Counted from the first letter of the stretch, positions 26,801-35,448 are shown. The stretch is DNA of 51,569 bases from a bacterium HR30 (GCA_002898795.1 BEIG01000006.1:1-51569), one strand, 5' to 3'. The notes: generated by a model from the letters alone, not told the origin. Made by a program: numbers and translations.

Positions 26801-28724
26801 CCCGCGCATCGCGCACGGGGAAGGAATGCATTTGCACGCGGCCAAGCCCAGCGAGTTGCAGCTCATGGGCATCTTGGGCCAAGACCTGAAAACCCAGGTT
26901 TTCCAGGAGGGGCAAGAAATCGCTCAGCACCAGGGGCGGGCCAGGCAAATACAATTTGAGCACAATCTCGCTCGGATAGGCGCCGGCAGTTCCTGCGGGC
27001 AGCAAATCCACCTGGGCCGTGCGCGTCGCCAACACCGTCTCGAGGTTGGCCACATCGACCAGCGCTGTCTGCACATCCGTTGCCGCGCGATACCCTTCGT
27101 CAAAAACCGCCACATACCGATCAGCCAAGTTTCGCGCGATTTCCGGGGAGTACCGCTGTTCCAAGAGGGAGCGGAACCGATCCGGCCACGTTTGCGACAA
27201 GGAACGAATCCGCCGGACCAAGTCTTCGGCCGGCATGGGCTTGATCGCACCACTCCGAGAAGAAACGTAGAAGTGCAGCCGAGCATGACGACGCTCGTCT
27301 AAAGCCACGCGGCTTTCGAGAATCTCGGCGCCGCCAAAGTCTGCACGCAACTGATCTGCGACTTGCCGCTCGAGCTCGTGGGAAAAGCGGTTCCGCGGAA
27401 TCGATACGGTCACGAACACGCCACGCTCGATCGGATCAGGGTGGATAATCACCGCGACCTCTTCCGTTTCCTCGGCAGCCTGCAACACCCGGATGGTTTC
27501 CCGAAGTTGCCCGGGATCGAGCGCGAGCAGTTGCACGCGCGAGCAGCTATTGAACAAGGCAACGATTTCCTTGTACGAGTGTGTGCCCTCGTCCGCTCCC
27601 TCGGCCTCCAAGATATGGGCAAGTTTGAGCCGCAATAGCGGCACGCGCATCGGTTCCTCGGCGTACGCGCGAGCCGTGAACAGGCCGAGGAACCTTCGCT
27701 CCCCGACGACCACTCCGGCGCTGTCGACTTGTTTGATCCCGATGTAATCCATGTGGCCCGGCCGGTGAATGGGGCTTTGTGCATTGGTTTTCGAGATCAG
27801 CCAGAGCGGAGGCTCGTTCAACCTTCGCCGCAACGCTTCCGGCAGAGGGCGTGCTTCGAAGTACTGCGAGCGTCGCTCGTTGCGTAAAATGCCTAAACCC
27901 GTTCCTGGGCGCACTTGAGCGACACGCTCGCGCCCATGGCCACGAAACTCGTACTCCCGATACCCGAGGAAGACGAAATTCTTTTGTCCCAGCCAATCCA
28001 AAAAAGCGGCAAACTCATCGACATCCGCCGACCACGGGCGTGGTAACGTGTGGCTACGCAATTCGTCGGCAATTTCTTCTGCCTTGTTGCGCATGGCCCC
28101 GTAGTCGTCGGTCGCCCAGACAACGGCCGTCAACCGCTCCTGCAGCAGCTTGGTGAGTTCCACGGGATCGGCCACACTGTCCACTTCCACCCGTAAAACC
28201 GATTCGCGCTGGCCAAATTCGCCGCGCGCGGTGATCGCCCGCAAATCTCCTGCTTCGTCTCGCTCCACCACGAAGATCGGATGCAGCAGTTGGCGGATAC
28301 GGGCACCGGCAGCGCGTAGCGTTTCCTGCACCGTGTCCACAATGAAAGGCCGGTCGCGCATCCACGTGCGCACCAGGAACACTTTGGCTTGCCGAGAATC
28401 CGGAACGACCTCCACCCGTGGCTCTTCCTTGGCCGGCTGCTGCAAGAAGCGGAACACTTCATGCACCAGCTCGACAACGTCTTCTGGCGCCTCGTGGGTT
28501 AGCAAGTCGGCCCCGGAACGCTGTAACCATTGTCTGGTGAGTCCTTCGACCAGCACTCGCTCCCCTGGGGCCACGCGCTTGCGCAGCTCCTCGAGCACGA
28601 GGCGTAACTGCCCCGATTCATCGCCGGTGGACGATGCCGGAGGCTCTGCCGGTGGCCGCTCGTCCTTTTGCTGTTGGGCTCGTTCGGCCATCAAGCGCGC
28701 GATGGCTTTGGATAGCTCAGCCAC
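23829..28724 (-). CDS. gdhB: NAD-specific glutamate dehydrogenase, large (GDH-180 class)
   Basis: This very large enzyme oxidatively deaminates glutamate to 2-oxoglutarate with NAD, normally in the catabolic direction. The 1631-residue length matches the 180-kDa class known from Pseudomonas, Streptomyces and Caulobacter. The N-terminal ACT-like regions include RTWMRDRPFIVDTVQETLRA (about residue 115). The catalytic domain begins near residue 700 and has KNAVIVPGGAKGGFVV (about 855-870), PYLVVAPDKGTATFSDLANE, GYDHKRQGITAKGVWECVRR and the nucleotide-binding DVVGIGDMSGDVF, with DNSAGVDMSDHEVNLK (about 1180). Two acetyltransferase genes lie upstream on the same strand, the nearest only three bases away. 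The gene is intact throughout. Confidence 0.95.
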   Translation of the reverse strand: MAELSKAIARLMAERAQQQKDERPPAEPPASSTGDESGQLRLVLEELRKRVAPGERVLVEGLTRQWLQRSGADLLTHEAPEDVVELVHEVFRFLQQPAKEEPRVEVVPDSRQAKVFLVRTWMRDRPFIVDTVQETLRAAGARIRQLLHPIFVVERDEAGDLRAITARGEFGQRESVLRVEVDSVADPVELTKLLQERLTAVVWATDDYGAMRNKAEEIADELRSHTLPRPWSADVDEFAAFLDWLGQKNFVFLGYREYEFRGHGRERVAQVRPGTGLGILRNERRSQYFEARPLPEALRRRLNEPPLWLISKTNAQSPIHRPGHMDYIGIKQVDSAGVVVGERRFLGLFTARAYAEEPMRVPLLRLKLAHILEAEGADEGTHSYKEIVALFNSCSRVQLLALDPGQLRETIRVLQAAEETEEVAVIIHPDPIERGVFVTVSIPRNRFSHELERQVADQLRADFGGAEILESRVALDERRHARLHFYVSSRSGAIKPMPAEDLVRRIRSLSQTWPDRFRSLLEQRYSPEIARNLADRYVAVFDEGYRAATDVQTALVDVANLETVLATRTAQVDLLPAGTAGAYPSEIVLKLYLPGPPLVLSDFLPLLENLGFQVLAQDAHELQLAGLGRVQMHSFPVRDARGMPLALEEIAPRVRDALPLLYAGKLENDRLNSLIVRAGLTWRQVDLLRAYTNYAVQLRLAAREVLVRALVESPACAHALWEYFHAKFDPDRPEPPRQREEGVLREYQSRFEAALEGVSAIEEDRLLRALFAILQATVRTSYFVPTDELREPRGVTLKLDGRRLPGPGPKPLFETYVHGPLVEGIHMRAARVARGGIRQSDRSDFRSEVLALMLTQDVKNAVIVPGGAKGGFVVRRARAYPVPPAEAAAAYRAYIEALLEITDNVVRGRVDTPPRVVAYDGPDPYLVVAPDKGTATFSDLANEVAVQRGFWLGDAFASGGKHGYDHKRQGITAKGVWECVRRHFRDRGRNIDQEILDVVGIGDMSGDVFVNGLLWSRRLRLRAAFDHRHVFLDPNPDPLRSYNERERLFRLPQSSWADYNRAILSPGGDVHPRQAKRVQISPEAQAMLGLEGREYSGEELVRAVLRMPADLLWNGGVGTYVKASDESHAAANDPENDAVRVDARELRVQVAAEGGNLGFTQRARVEFALQGGGIDTDAIDNSAGVDMSDHEVNLKICLATAVEAGQLTFEERNRLLEMVEPEVIERVLDHNRRQARVLSLDHWRSRTRLHEFREWMAQLEAEGLLDRRAEQLPDRDQLRARRPVFLGLTRPELAVLLSHSKRWLQRELLASTLPDDAFFETYLRAYFPAAISERFGLAVRSHPLRREIIAVEVANTVIDRLGITFVPRVVRDTGAKVDEVIRAVCVVGSVLDWDHLWTEVSELCSTLSAESERESLLLFEQGMQRAVTWYLETQPRDVPCVDMYEALRRATADLWGSIPEVLEGEARGEWNLAVERLATLGVPRELATRVAVILRAAELFEVAEIAAGMEQSPVIVARSYYGVAELFSLAWLRRSVESIDTEDRWEQRALAEVLRDIAVAHRKLTERVLACGQHGKTVEQCLLFEAKGQEGELQALRALVRDVQAGRGLTLAQTLVVARELLRFAERPQQA

Positions 28725-28727
28725 GGC

Positions 28728-29231
28728 TCAACCCTCCTTTAAACCTTGAGGATGCTCCTCCTGCAGCAAGTCGGCAACGTACCACTGTCCAGCTTGGCGA
28801 AACCCCCCAGCAGCTAAAAGCGGCACGACAGAGCGATTGCTTTCCGAGGCTCGGAAGACCACGACCTGACAATCTCGCTTTTGGGCACGCTTCCGGGCAA
28901 AACTGAGAAGGAACTCTCCGACACCCACATTGGCTACACCGGGGGATACGAAAATGCTACTGATCTCGGCCCTTCGCGGAGCCACTAACTCCCGCACGTA
29001 CACGATGTGCACCAAGCCCACCAGAACATCTCGGGAAAAAGCAAGGTAGAGATCGTTCCCTAAGTCATGCACGATGTTCCGAAAGCGGCGCAAGGTCCGG
29101 CGCTCCGGTAACAAGCTTCCGGCCCCGCACTGTGCGACCAAGGACGCCACCGCGTCAAAGTCACGCCAGTGAGCTCGTCGAATGAACAGCTCCGTACTTC
29201 CCTCTTGCGCCATGGTCCGCGTGCATAGCAC
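28728..29231 (-). CDS. GNAT-family acetyltransferase
   Basis: The 167-residue protein has the GNAT fold: a first strand ELFIRRAHWRDFDAVASLV, then LYLAFSRDVLVGLVHIVYVR, the central strand RAEISSIFVSP, and the acetyl-CoA loop region VANVGVGEFLLSFARKRA (the usual Q/R-x-x-G-x-G is only partly kept). The C-terminal VVFRASESNRSVVPLLAAGGF fits the last helix and strand. Only three bases separate its stop from the start of the glutamate dehydrogenase gene, so the two are probably cotranscribed. The substrate is unknown; regulation of GDH by acetylation is speculation. The start may be ATG 29213 (MAQEGS) instead of 29231. Confidence 0.8.
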   Translation of the reverse strand: MLCTRTMAQEGSTELFIRRAHWRDFDAVASLVAQCGAGSLLPERRTLRRFRNIVHDLGNDLYLAFSRDVLVGLVHIVYVRELVAPRRAEISSIFVSPGVANVGVGEFLLSFARKRAQKRDCQVVVFRASESNRSVVPLLAAGGFRQAGQWYVADLLQEEHPQGLKEG

Positions 29232-29418
29232 GCACTACGCGCGGGATCCCACCTACACGCTTGCGGAACGTTGGTGCTGTTTGCGGTAGCTCCCGCCGAA
29301 AAGAAAATGGCTTTTAGGGGCCAAAGCCGTACGCCAAATTCGTTCTCGTGATTCCCAGAGCGGCAAGAGATCGCAGCTCCCGCACAACGCAGCTTCACTG
29401 GCCCCTGCGGATGGTGCG

Positions 29419-29973
29419 TTACGGGTTGCCAGGCTCTGGGGGAGCGGCCGCCGTATATGCGGCAAAGACCGTGTCTCTGCCGTCGACGACCGCCCGGCGA
29501 ACGATGCGCATTCCCAACTTTTCCATGACGCGGATGGATGCACGATTACCGGCGTCAGCGCTCGCAACGATCCGCCGAATTCCGAGCACCTCTACCCCGT
29601 AACGAAGCACAGCCGTGGCTGCTTCCGTAGCATAGCCCTGCCCCCAGTAGGTCTCCGCCACTCCGTACAACAATTCCAACTCTGGTGGCTCCCGAAAATA
29701 CCAGAACCCAGCAAATCCGATCGCCTCTTTGTCGGTCCGGTGCCGTGCAAGCCACAAACCCGTTCCTTCGCGTTCGTACAGGTTGCAACTCTGTTCAATC
29801 ATCCTGCTGGCTTGGGACCACTCCAGTACCTGTCCGTCGAAGAGAAAGCGCCGGACTCCCGGCGCAATCCAGATTTGGTGCAACTCTTCGATATCGCCCG
29901 CGTTGACCGGACGTAAGACCAGCCTGGCCGTTTGCCGTTGGGGTGACGCGGTGCCGCCAGAGCGTAAAGTCAC
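29419..29973 (-). CDS. RimJ/RimL-type GNAT acetyltransferase
   Basis: The 184-residue protein shows the RimJ-like pattern: TARLVLRPVNAGDIEELHQI, ELELLYGVAETYWGQGYATE with the acetyl-CoA binding Q-G-Y-A-T-E, then IRRIVASADAGNRASIRVME and KLGM. Such enzymes acetylate N-terminal amines or small amines; the target cannot be predicted. GTG 29973 is chosen because it overlaps the stop codon of the upstream MBL gene (GTGA) and because residues before it in the longer frame are not conserved. It is coupled to the ODP-like MBL gene. Confidence 0.85.
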   Translation of the reverse strand: MTLRSGGTASPQRQTARLVLRPVNAGDIEELHQIWIAPGVRRFLFDGQVLEWSQASRMIEQSCNLYEREGTGLWLARHRTDKEAIGFAGFWYFREPPELELLYGVAETYWGQGYATEAATAVLRYGVEVLGIRRIVASADAGNRASIRVMEKLGMRIVRRAVVDGRDTVFAAYTAAAPPEPGNP

Positions 29974-30731
29974 GGCTTCGAGGATGTCGCCTTTCGCTCC
30001 CTGTTCGGAAGCAATGGCGGCGCGCCAGCATCGAGCGCATCCGCCAAGGCACGCAAAAGGCTGGCACCTTCCCCTTTCCAAGTGCTCCCATGCATGCACG
30101 CTAAAGTCGAAGGGGCCACTTGAGCTAGCCGATCGAGGATCGCTCGGGCATTTCGCGTGTGGGAAAAGTAATCCATAGCTTGCCGGAAACTTTCACTTGG
30201 ACCGAGAATATCTCCCTCCGTCATTGCTGGCTGCCCTGAGCCTGGCTGGGTAAACAAATCTCCGCAGAGCAAAGTTCGCGTGCGTTCCTCGAACAATACG
30301 CCACATTCCCACGCGTGGGGTACATGCGGCGTGTCGAACCAGCGCACCGTATGTGCCCCGAGAACGAGCCTCTCGCCGTCACCAAGAGCGCGTGGCGCAC
30401 GGTCGGCTAGGTCAGCGATGGAAACCTCCGCAGCCACCACGCCGCAGAGGGGAACAGCATCCGGGGCCACCGCCAACCATTCGTTCAACGACCCACACTC
30501 GTCTGCCTCGACGTGCGACAGCCCAATGTAGCGGAGCTTTGCCGGAGGCATGAGCGTCGCCACTGCCTCGACCACTAAGGGAAACAAGCGGCGTGGCCCG
30601 GTATGGAACAGTAACGGCAACTCATCGGCGATCAAAAACTGATTGAACGAAAAGCTGTCCGGCACACCTCCTAACGCAACTGGTGTGGAAATGCGGTAAA
30701 TCCCTTCGGCAATCTCCGTAACGTGGGTCAC
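29970..30731 (-). CDS. ODP/flavodiiron-like metallo-beta-lactamase-fold protein
   Basis: The 253-residue protein has the MBL fold with the diiron-type motif H-x-E-x-D rather than the hydrolase H-x-H-x-D-H: GLSHVEADECGSLNEWL, residues His73, Glu75 and Asp77. Glu78 replaces the His usual in flavodiiron proteins. Further ligands are in HVPHAWECGVL (His136 or His139), LLCGDLFTQPG (Asp158) and CMHGSTW (His214). Proteins of this kind without a flavodoxin domain (ODP) bind O2 at a diiron site and have been described as oxygen sensors. Function here is inferred from motifs. Start GTG 30731 is chosen because GAAGGGAG lies about six bases upstream; GTG 30740 and ATG 30797 are alternatives. Confidence 0.8.
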   Translation of the reverse strand: MTHVTEIAEGIYRISTPVALGGVPDSFSFNQFLIADELPLLFHTGPRRLFPLVVEAVATLMPPAKLRYIGLSHVEADECGSLNEWLAVAPDAVPLCGVVAAEVSIADLADRAPRALGDGERLVLGAHTVRWFDTPHVPHAWECGVLFEERTRTLLCGDLFTQPGSGQPAMTEGDILGPSESFRQAMDYFSHTRNARAILDRLAQVAPSTLACMHGSTWKGEGASLLRALADALDAGAPPLLPNRERKATSSKP

Positions 30732-31400
30732 CTTCTTCACTCCCTTCGTTCCCCGACCTGACGCGATCCGGCCACGCCGTGAAACAACATGCTGCACGTT
30801 TCGTGGCTCGACCAGCTAGCTTCGGGTGTTGGATGCTTTGCTCCCTGCATCGCGCCCTCGCCCATGCGAGCGCCCGCTGGGCAAGCTTCCAGCGCCCGTC
30901 CCTCGCAGCGGCAAGGGCTGACAATTTGCGTCAGGAGTTCAAACAAGCCCGCTGCACCCCTTTCGCCAAGCACCGCAGCACTACCGCTCGGTTTACCCAG
31001 GGCTGGCAAATTTGCTGTGCTAGAGCCGTCAGTTGCTTCGCACTCCGGAGGGCGTTTGCCCTCCCACCACACTTCGCCATGTCTTTCCCGACCTTTCAAC
31101 CCTGCCTCCGCAGGGCTCGCTGTTGCTCCGGGCGATGATGAACCGCGCAAAACGAGGTGCGATGCAGGGTGACTTTCCCACCTTGGCAGAGGGGGCACCA
31201 CGCTCCTTCGCACAAAGTCGGAGCTTCTGCCTATCAGCTCGGCACACCAAAAGCCACGTGCAACGAAGGTATTTTGCCGGCCTCGAGCTTACGAGGAGGC
31301 CGCCGGGCTAACATTTGCCAGGGGTCTCCTCCACTCGAGTTCCTGCGCCAAACCCAAGTTCCGGGAACTCGCGAGGGTGACAGCGATCCAAGGCCCGTTT
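30732..31400. other. intergenic region with three hairpins
   Basis: About 670 bases contain no gene I can support. A minus-strand frame (30737-31213) is open but has no recognisable motif. Three perfect inverted repeats stand out: GGAGGGC 31047-31053 with GCCCTCC 31058-31064; CCCTGC 31100-31105 with GCAGGG 31110-31115; and CGGCCTC 31278-31284 with GAGGCCG 31296-31302. None is followed by a T-run, so they are not simple terminators. Confidence 0.5.
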
Positions 31401-33002
31401 TCACCCTCGCCGCCGGACAGTGCGTTTCCGGCCAAGGTAGTCCACGAGGAGATAACGACCGAGGTCCTGCGGATCCGTGTACAAGGCGCGGCCCTTGTTG
31501 ATGCGGGTCATTTTCTCCACGAAGGCACGCAACGCGGGGCTGTCATCGAGCATAAACGTGTTGATGACAATACCCTTTCGTGTCACTCGCTCCACCTCGC
31601 GCAGCGTTTCCTGCGCCGCCCGGATACTAATTCCACCGAAAGAAAGCGGCCACTCGCAGTACAAGCGCCCTCGGGAGAAGTAGGCTGTCGGCTGCCCATC
31701 GGTAATCACGATAATGTGCCGGTTACTAGCGGGGTGCCGATCGAGGAGGTCAGTGGCCAGACGCAGCCCCTCCTGCAAGTTCGTGAAGGGATCGCCCATG
31801 TTCCAGGTCACCTCCGGCAGGTCTTGCACCCGGAGTTCGCGAGCACGGGTGTAAAAACCGACGATGCCAAAGTAGTCGCGGGGGAAGCGCGTGCGGATGA
31901 GCGTTTCCAAGGCCAGCGCCACGCGTTTTGCGGCGGGGAAGCGGCCTTCCCAGCTCATCGACCAGCTCATGTCGAGGAGCAGCACGGTGGAGGTAGTCGT
32001 GGCGTGGTCGGTTTCGTACACGACGAAATCTTCCGGCGCCAACTCAATCGGTGTACCCGTGTTTCGCCACAGGGCGTTTTTCAACGTTTGCACCAAGTCG
32101 AGGTGAACCGGATCACCGAACCGCAGGGGTTTGCTGCCTTCGAGGCGCAGTTGAGCATGGCCACGATGATCGGTGGCGTGGCCGCCAAAGCGGTCGCGTA
32201 ACAAGCCCTGGTAAATATCCTGCAGGGCAAGCTGCCCAAGACGCCGCACGCCTTTAGGGGAAAGTTGCAGGCGCTCCCCGCTACGCACCAAGTAGCCCGC
32301 ATCCTCGAGCATCGTGCGGATCGATTGGAGCTGCTCGACCGCGATGACTGCTTCCACCCCCAACAACTCTTCCAAATCCTCCAGGTCGATTTGGTCGAAC
32401 GCTTGGTGCGCCAAGGCATCTTCGAGGCGCTTCAGCCGCTGGAAGCGATGCATCAACTCGACGGCGTCTTCGTAATCGAGAGATTCCTTCCCCCGGAAGA
32501 GAGCACCAAACTGTTGGATGAACTGATCCAGTTCCTCGGCATCTTCGAACTCCTCCAGGGCACGAGCGAACTCTCTGGCAGCATCGCGATCCACGAAGGA
32601 ATACTGGCGCAACGCACGCATCGTGCGGCTGAGACCAGTGGGAAGCTGATCCAAGAAGTCGAGTTTCTCCTGATGAGAAGGGTGATCGGAAAGCTGCTCC
32701 CGCAACGAGTCGCGCTCGAGCTCGAGAATCTCGTCAAGCCGATCACCCAACCGCTCCAGGGCGCGATCGAGATTGTACCGCTCGAACTCCTCCTGGATTT
32801 TACGGCGCACTTCTTCCAGGAGTTCATCCAAGCCAACCACTCGGACATCTTCCCAATCGATCCCGTGGTGGAGGAGCCAATCGAGGGCCTGGACCAAGTT
32901 GTCCGTATGATCCAGGTAGCGCCGCAATTCGCGGAACACCCGATCGGCGTCGAGCGGGCGCCGTTGGCGGCCATCCCAAACCGTATAGCGGGTAATCAGC
33001 AT
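31401..33002 (-). CDS. VWA-domain protein, partner of MoxR-type ATPase
   Basis: The 533-residue protein has a long charged helical N-terminal region (about residues 1-230, with LDELLEEVRRKIQEEFERYN) and a C-terminal von Willebrand A domain (about 335-525). Its MIDAS motif is VLLLDMSWSMSWEGR (D-x-S-x-S, near residue 343), with DYFGIVGFYTRA, DPFTNLQEGL for the MIDAS Thr, and IIVITDGQPTAYF. Such proteins work with AAA+ ATPases of the MoxR/magnesium-chelatase type to remodel metal centres or complexes. It follows the ATPase gene by 34 bases on the same strand. There is no signal peptide, so a cytoplasmic role is expected; the client protein is unknown. Confidence 0.88.
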   Translation of the reverse strand: MLITRYTVWDGRQRRPLDADRVFRELRRYLDHTDNLVQALDWLLHHGIDWEDVRVVGLDELLEEVRRKIQEEFERYNLDRALERLGDRLDEILELERDSLREQLSDHPSHQEKLDFLDQLPTGLSRTMRALRQYSFVDRDAAREFARALEEFEDAEELDQFIQQFGALFRGKESLDYEDAVELMHRFQRLKRLEDALAHQAFDQIDLEDLEELLGVEAVIAVEQLQSIRTMLEDAGYLVRSGERLQLSPKGVRRLGQLALQDIYQGLLRDRFGGHATDHRGHAQLRLEGSKPLRFGDPVHLDLVQTLKNALWRNTGTPIELAPEDFVVYETDHATTTSTVLLLDMSWSMSWEGRFPAAKRVALALETLIRTRFPRDYFGIVGFYTRARELRVQDLPEVTWNMGDPFTNLQEGLRLATDLLDRHPASNRHIIVITDGQPTAYFSRGRLYCEWPLSFGGISIRAAQETLREVERVTRKGIVINTFMLDDSPALRAFVEKMTRINKGRALYTDPQDLGRYLLVDYLGRKRTVRRRG

Positions 33003-33036
33003 GCGGCCTCTTTCCCGGCAAGCGACACGGGCCTGG

Positions 33037-34440
33037 TCAGTGCCGGTAAGTCAAACGGCCTCCTTGCCGTTCCTTGTTCAATTTTTGGTGCTGGTGCAGC
33101 CCCTCGAACAAAAACTCGGTCACCGACGCAATGAACGCCGGACTTTCAATGCTCCCGAACTGCCTGACTGCATGCTCCAGCCCTGGTATGGCATGCACTC
33201 CCTCCAGGTATTCCTCTGAGGGCATCATGTCCGACACTTCCACGCCCCCGCCCCCTTCGAAGTAACTGAGGATGGGCCGCAAGTCTTCGAGCTTGCACCA
33301 CCGGTCGAACACTTTCAGCACAGCCCGATCGAGCAAGCGGTCGAAGAGATCGACCGGGCTTTTGTCGTCGCCCAGATATTCGATCTCCAACTTACCCGCA
33401 GTCGAGGCGAGCATGGCGTGCAAGTCGCTAATGCGTGGCACGATTTCTGGCTCCTGGTTCCGAATGGCTCGCTTTTCCGCGTTGCTCAGCAAACTTTCGT
33501 AATTGTTGATCGTGGTACGCACGCTCACTCCCGATGTTTGGTTGATCTCGTTGCTAGCCCGTGCCTCGAAGGTAAGCTGAGCGACGATTTCCTTCATAAA
33601 TTGCGGCACGAGCAACGGACGGCTTGCCGACCGCGGAAGGGCAGCCTCTTGCTCCATGATGGCAATCTCGTCCTCTAACCGGCGCGGGTAGTGCGTGCGG
33701 ATTTGCACATCGAACCGGTCCTTGAGTGGGGTAATGATGCGGCCGCGATTCGTGTAATCCTCCGGGTTAGCGCTGGCGACAATCACGATATCCAGCGGCA
33801 ACCGGATCTTGTAGCCTTTGATCTGGACGTCCTTCTCCTCCATCAAGTTGAAGAGCCCAACCTGGACCTTCTCCGTCAGGTCGGGCAGCTCGTTGATGGC
33901 GAAAATTCCTCGGTTCGTGCGGGGAATGATGCCAAAGTGGATCGTATCCTCGTCGGCAAGGTAGCGCCCCTCGGCAACCTTTACCGGGTCGATTTCGCCA
34001 ATCAGGTCGGCAATGGACACATCAGGAGTCGCCAACTTCTCCCCGTAGCGTTGCTCGCGCCCAATCCACACGATCGGCAGTGCGTCACCCAACTGCGCAT
34101 GCTGCTCCCGACACCGCTTGCAAATCGGGGCATAAGGGTTGTCATGAATGGGGCAACCGGCAACTGCTGGGACCAGTGGGTCGAGCAACCGCACCAGCGA
34201 ACGGATGATTCGCGATTTCGCCTGCCCGCGCTCGCCGAGAAAGACCATGTGGTGGCCTGCAAGGATCGCATTTTCGATTTCGGGGATCACCGTGTCATCG
34301 AAACCGACGATTCCTGGTAGGAGAGGCTCACCTCGCTCGAGGATCGCAACTAGGTTGCGACGCATTTCCTCGCGAACCGGCACCACTTCATAGCCGCTCG
34401 CCCTAAGGTCCCCGACGGTACGAATGTTTTCCATTTCCAT
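33037..34440 (-). CDS. MoxR / Mg-chelatase ChlI-like AAA+ ATPase
   Basis: The 467-residue product has Walker A VFLGERGQAKSRIIRS (residues 69-76 core), a Cys-rich insertion CPIHDNPYAPICKRC (Cys96, Cys107 and Cys110, with His99), NRGIFAINELPDLTEKVQVG with the Walker B region, VASANPEDYTNRGRIITPLK as sensor 1 and arginine region, and a long C-terminal domain that ends near the gene boundary. The Cys/His group could bind a metal; this is inference. ATG 34440 is preferred over the upstream ATG 34560, since the 40 extra residues are not conserved. With the VWA gene just downstream it forms a chelatase-like pair of unknown client. Confidence 0.88.
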   Translation of the reverse strand: MEMENIRTVGDLRASGYEVVPVREEMRRNLVAILERGEPLLPGIVGFDDTVIPEIENAILAGHHMVFLGERGQAKSRIIRSLVRLLDPLVPAVAGCPIHDNPYAPICKRCREQHAQLGDALPIVWIGREQRYGEKLATPDVSIADLIGEIDPVKVAEGRYLADEDTIHFGIIPRTNRGIFAINELPDLTEKVQVGLFNLMEEKDVQIKGYKIRLPLDIVIVASANPEDYTNRGRIITPLKDRFDVQIRTHYPRRLEDEIAIMEQEAALPRSASRPLLVPQFMKEIVAQLTFEARASNEINQTSGVSVRTTINNYESLLSNAEKRAIRNQEPEIVPRISDLHAMLASTAGKLEIEYLGDDKSPVDLFDRLLDRAVLKVFDRWCKLEDLRPILSYFEGGGGVEVSDMMPSEEYLEGVHAIPGLEHAVRQFGSIESPAFIASVTEFLFEGLHQHQKLNKERQGGRLTYRH

Positions 34441-35022
34441 GCTTTTAGCGCCTTGCGACCACGAGTCGACGCTACGAATTATACGGGCGAAATTCTGCGC
34501 GGGCAACGGAGAACACGATAGATCGGTGTCCGCCTGGATGTCGTTCAGGCACTGGCGCAAAAACCAACTTACGGGCCTTTCAAGCCCGGAGATGCCTCGA
34601 CCGAAAAAAATCGGAGTTGGCAGATGAAATCACTCCATCGGGGTCGCATGAGCCGTTCGAACGCTCGCTGCGCGGCTTCGCTGAAGCAACCTTTGCTTGG
34701 CTTGCAGATCAGCAGTCGTGGCTCGAAGGCACCACGAGTCTGTGGCTCACTGCATGGGGATTGAGCTCGTTCCCACTTTGGCACCCTGCACACCAAGGCT
34801 CTGACTCTAAAGGGCGACCCACCCTGGAGATACCTGATCAAGTCCGTCGCAAAGCTCGCTTCTTGCGAAGAACCTACGCCACACCTGCGTGGGGTACGCG
34901 CTGCGCGGGCTTCAGAAGATTCACACGTGGTACGAGCAGGAACCATGGAGTTTGGGAACCTGGTGCATCTGTGCAGGCACCCGGAAGGAACCGAACACGA
35001 TCGAGGTGCCAGTAGCCGCGGT
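34441..35022. other. intergenic region, no clear gene
   Basis: This 580-base stretch has open frames on both strands (34617-35015 plus and 34569-35162 minus) with Arg/Pro/Ser-rich products and no motif. It lies upstream of the ATPase gene and downstream of the VOC gene, both on the minus strand, so the ATPase promoter should be in its left part; I see no confident -35/-10 pair. Confidence 0.4.
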
Positions 35023-35448
35023 TCACGAGGACCAATATCGACCAGGGCGGTAGTTCCCGAAGTACCAGTGATTCCCTTCGATATCCTTTGCCATGTAACC
35101 GCGCGCCCCGTACTGTTCGTCCCGAAGATCGTCCGTGATCTCAGCACCTGCTGACTTGGCACGCGCGCAATGAGCGTCCGGATCAGGAACGAACACAGAA
35201 ATCACCTGGTTCACCGCCGGAAGATCCAAGGGGCTAACCCACCCACGCTCGGGCTTGCAGGAGCTCACCATAATGACCCCATCGCCCAGGCTGAGCTCTG
35301 CGTGCAGGATCGATCCGTTCTCGCCCGTTACAACCATCCGTTTGACGAACCCAAACGCGCGGCAAAGCCAGTCGATCGCCGCCGGGGCATCGCGGTAATA
35401 AAGGCAAGGGAAAATATTGGCCGACGTCGTATTCGCCTCACGAGCCAT
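35023..35448 (-). CDS. VOC-family (glyoxalase-like) protein
   Basis: The 141-residue single-domain protein has the VOC pattern of two beta-alpha-beta-beta-beta modules: IFPCLYYRDAPAAIDWLCRA with FGFVKRMVV, ILHAELSLGDGVIMVS, then VISVFVPDPDAHCARAKSAG, and GARGYMAKDIEGNHWYFGNY with the expected metal-binding Glu near the end. The family includes glyoxalase I, antibiotic-binding proteins and dioxygenases; this small type (PhnB-like) has no firm role. It stands alone in a gene-poor region. Confidence 0.85.
   Translation of the reverse strand: MAREANTTSANIFPCLYYRDAPAAIDWLCRAFGFVKRMVVTGENGSILHAELSLGDGVIMVSSCKPERGWVSPLDLPAVNQVISVFVPDPDAHCARAKSAGAEITDDLRDEQYGARGYMAKDIEGNHWYFGNYRPGRYWSS

Noticed and set aside
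34569-35162. Long minus-strand frame overlapping the VOC gene region
   Set aside because: It overlaps the VOC gene, which has a clear family signature, and its own product has no recognisable domain.
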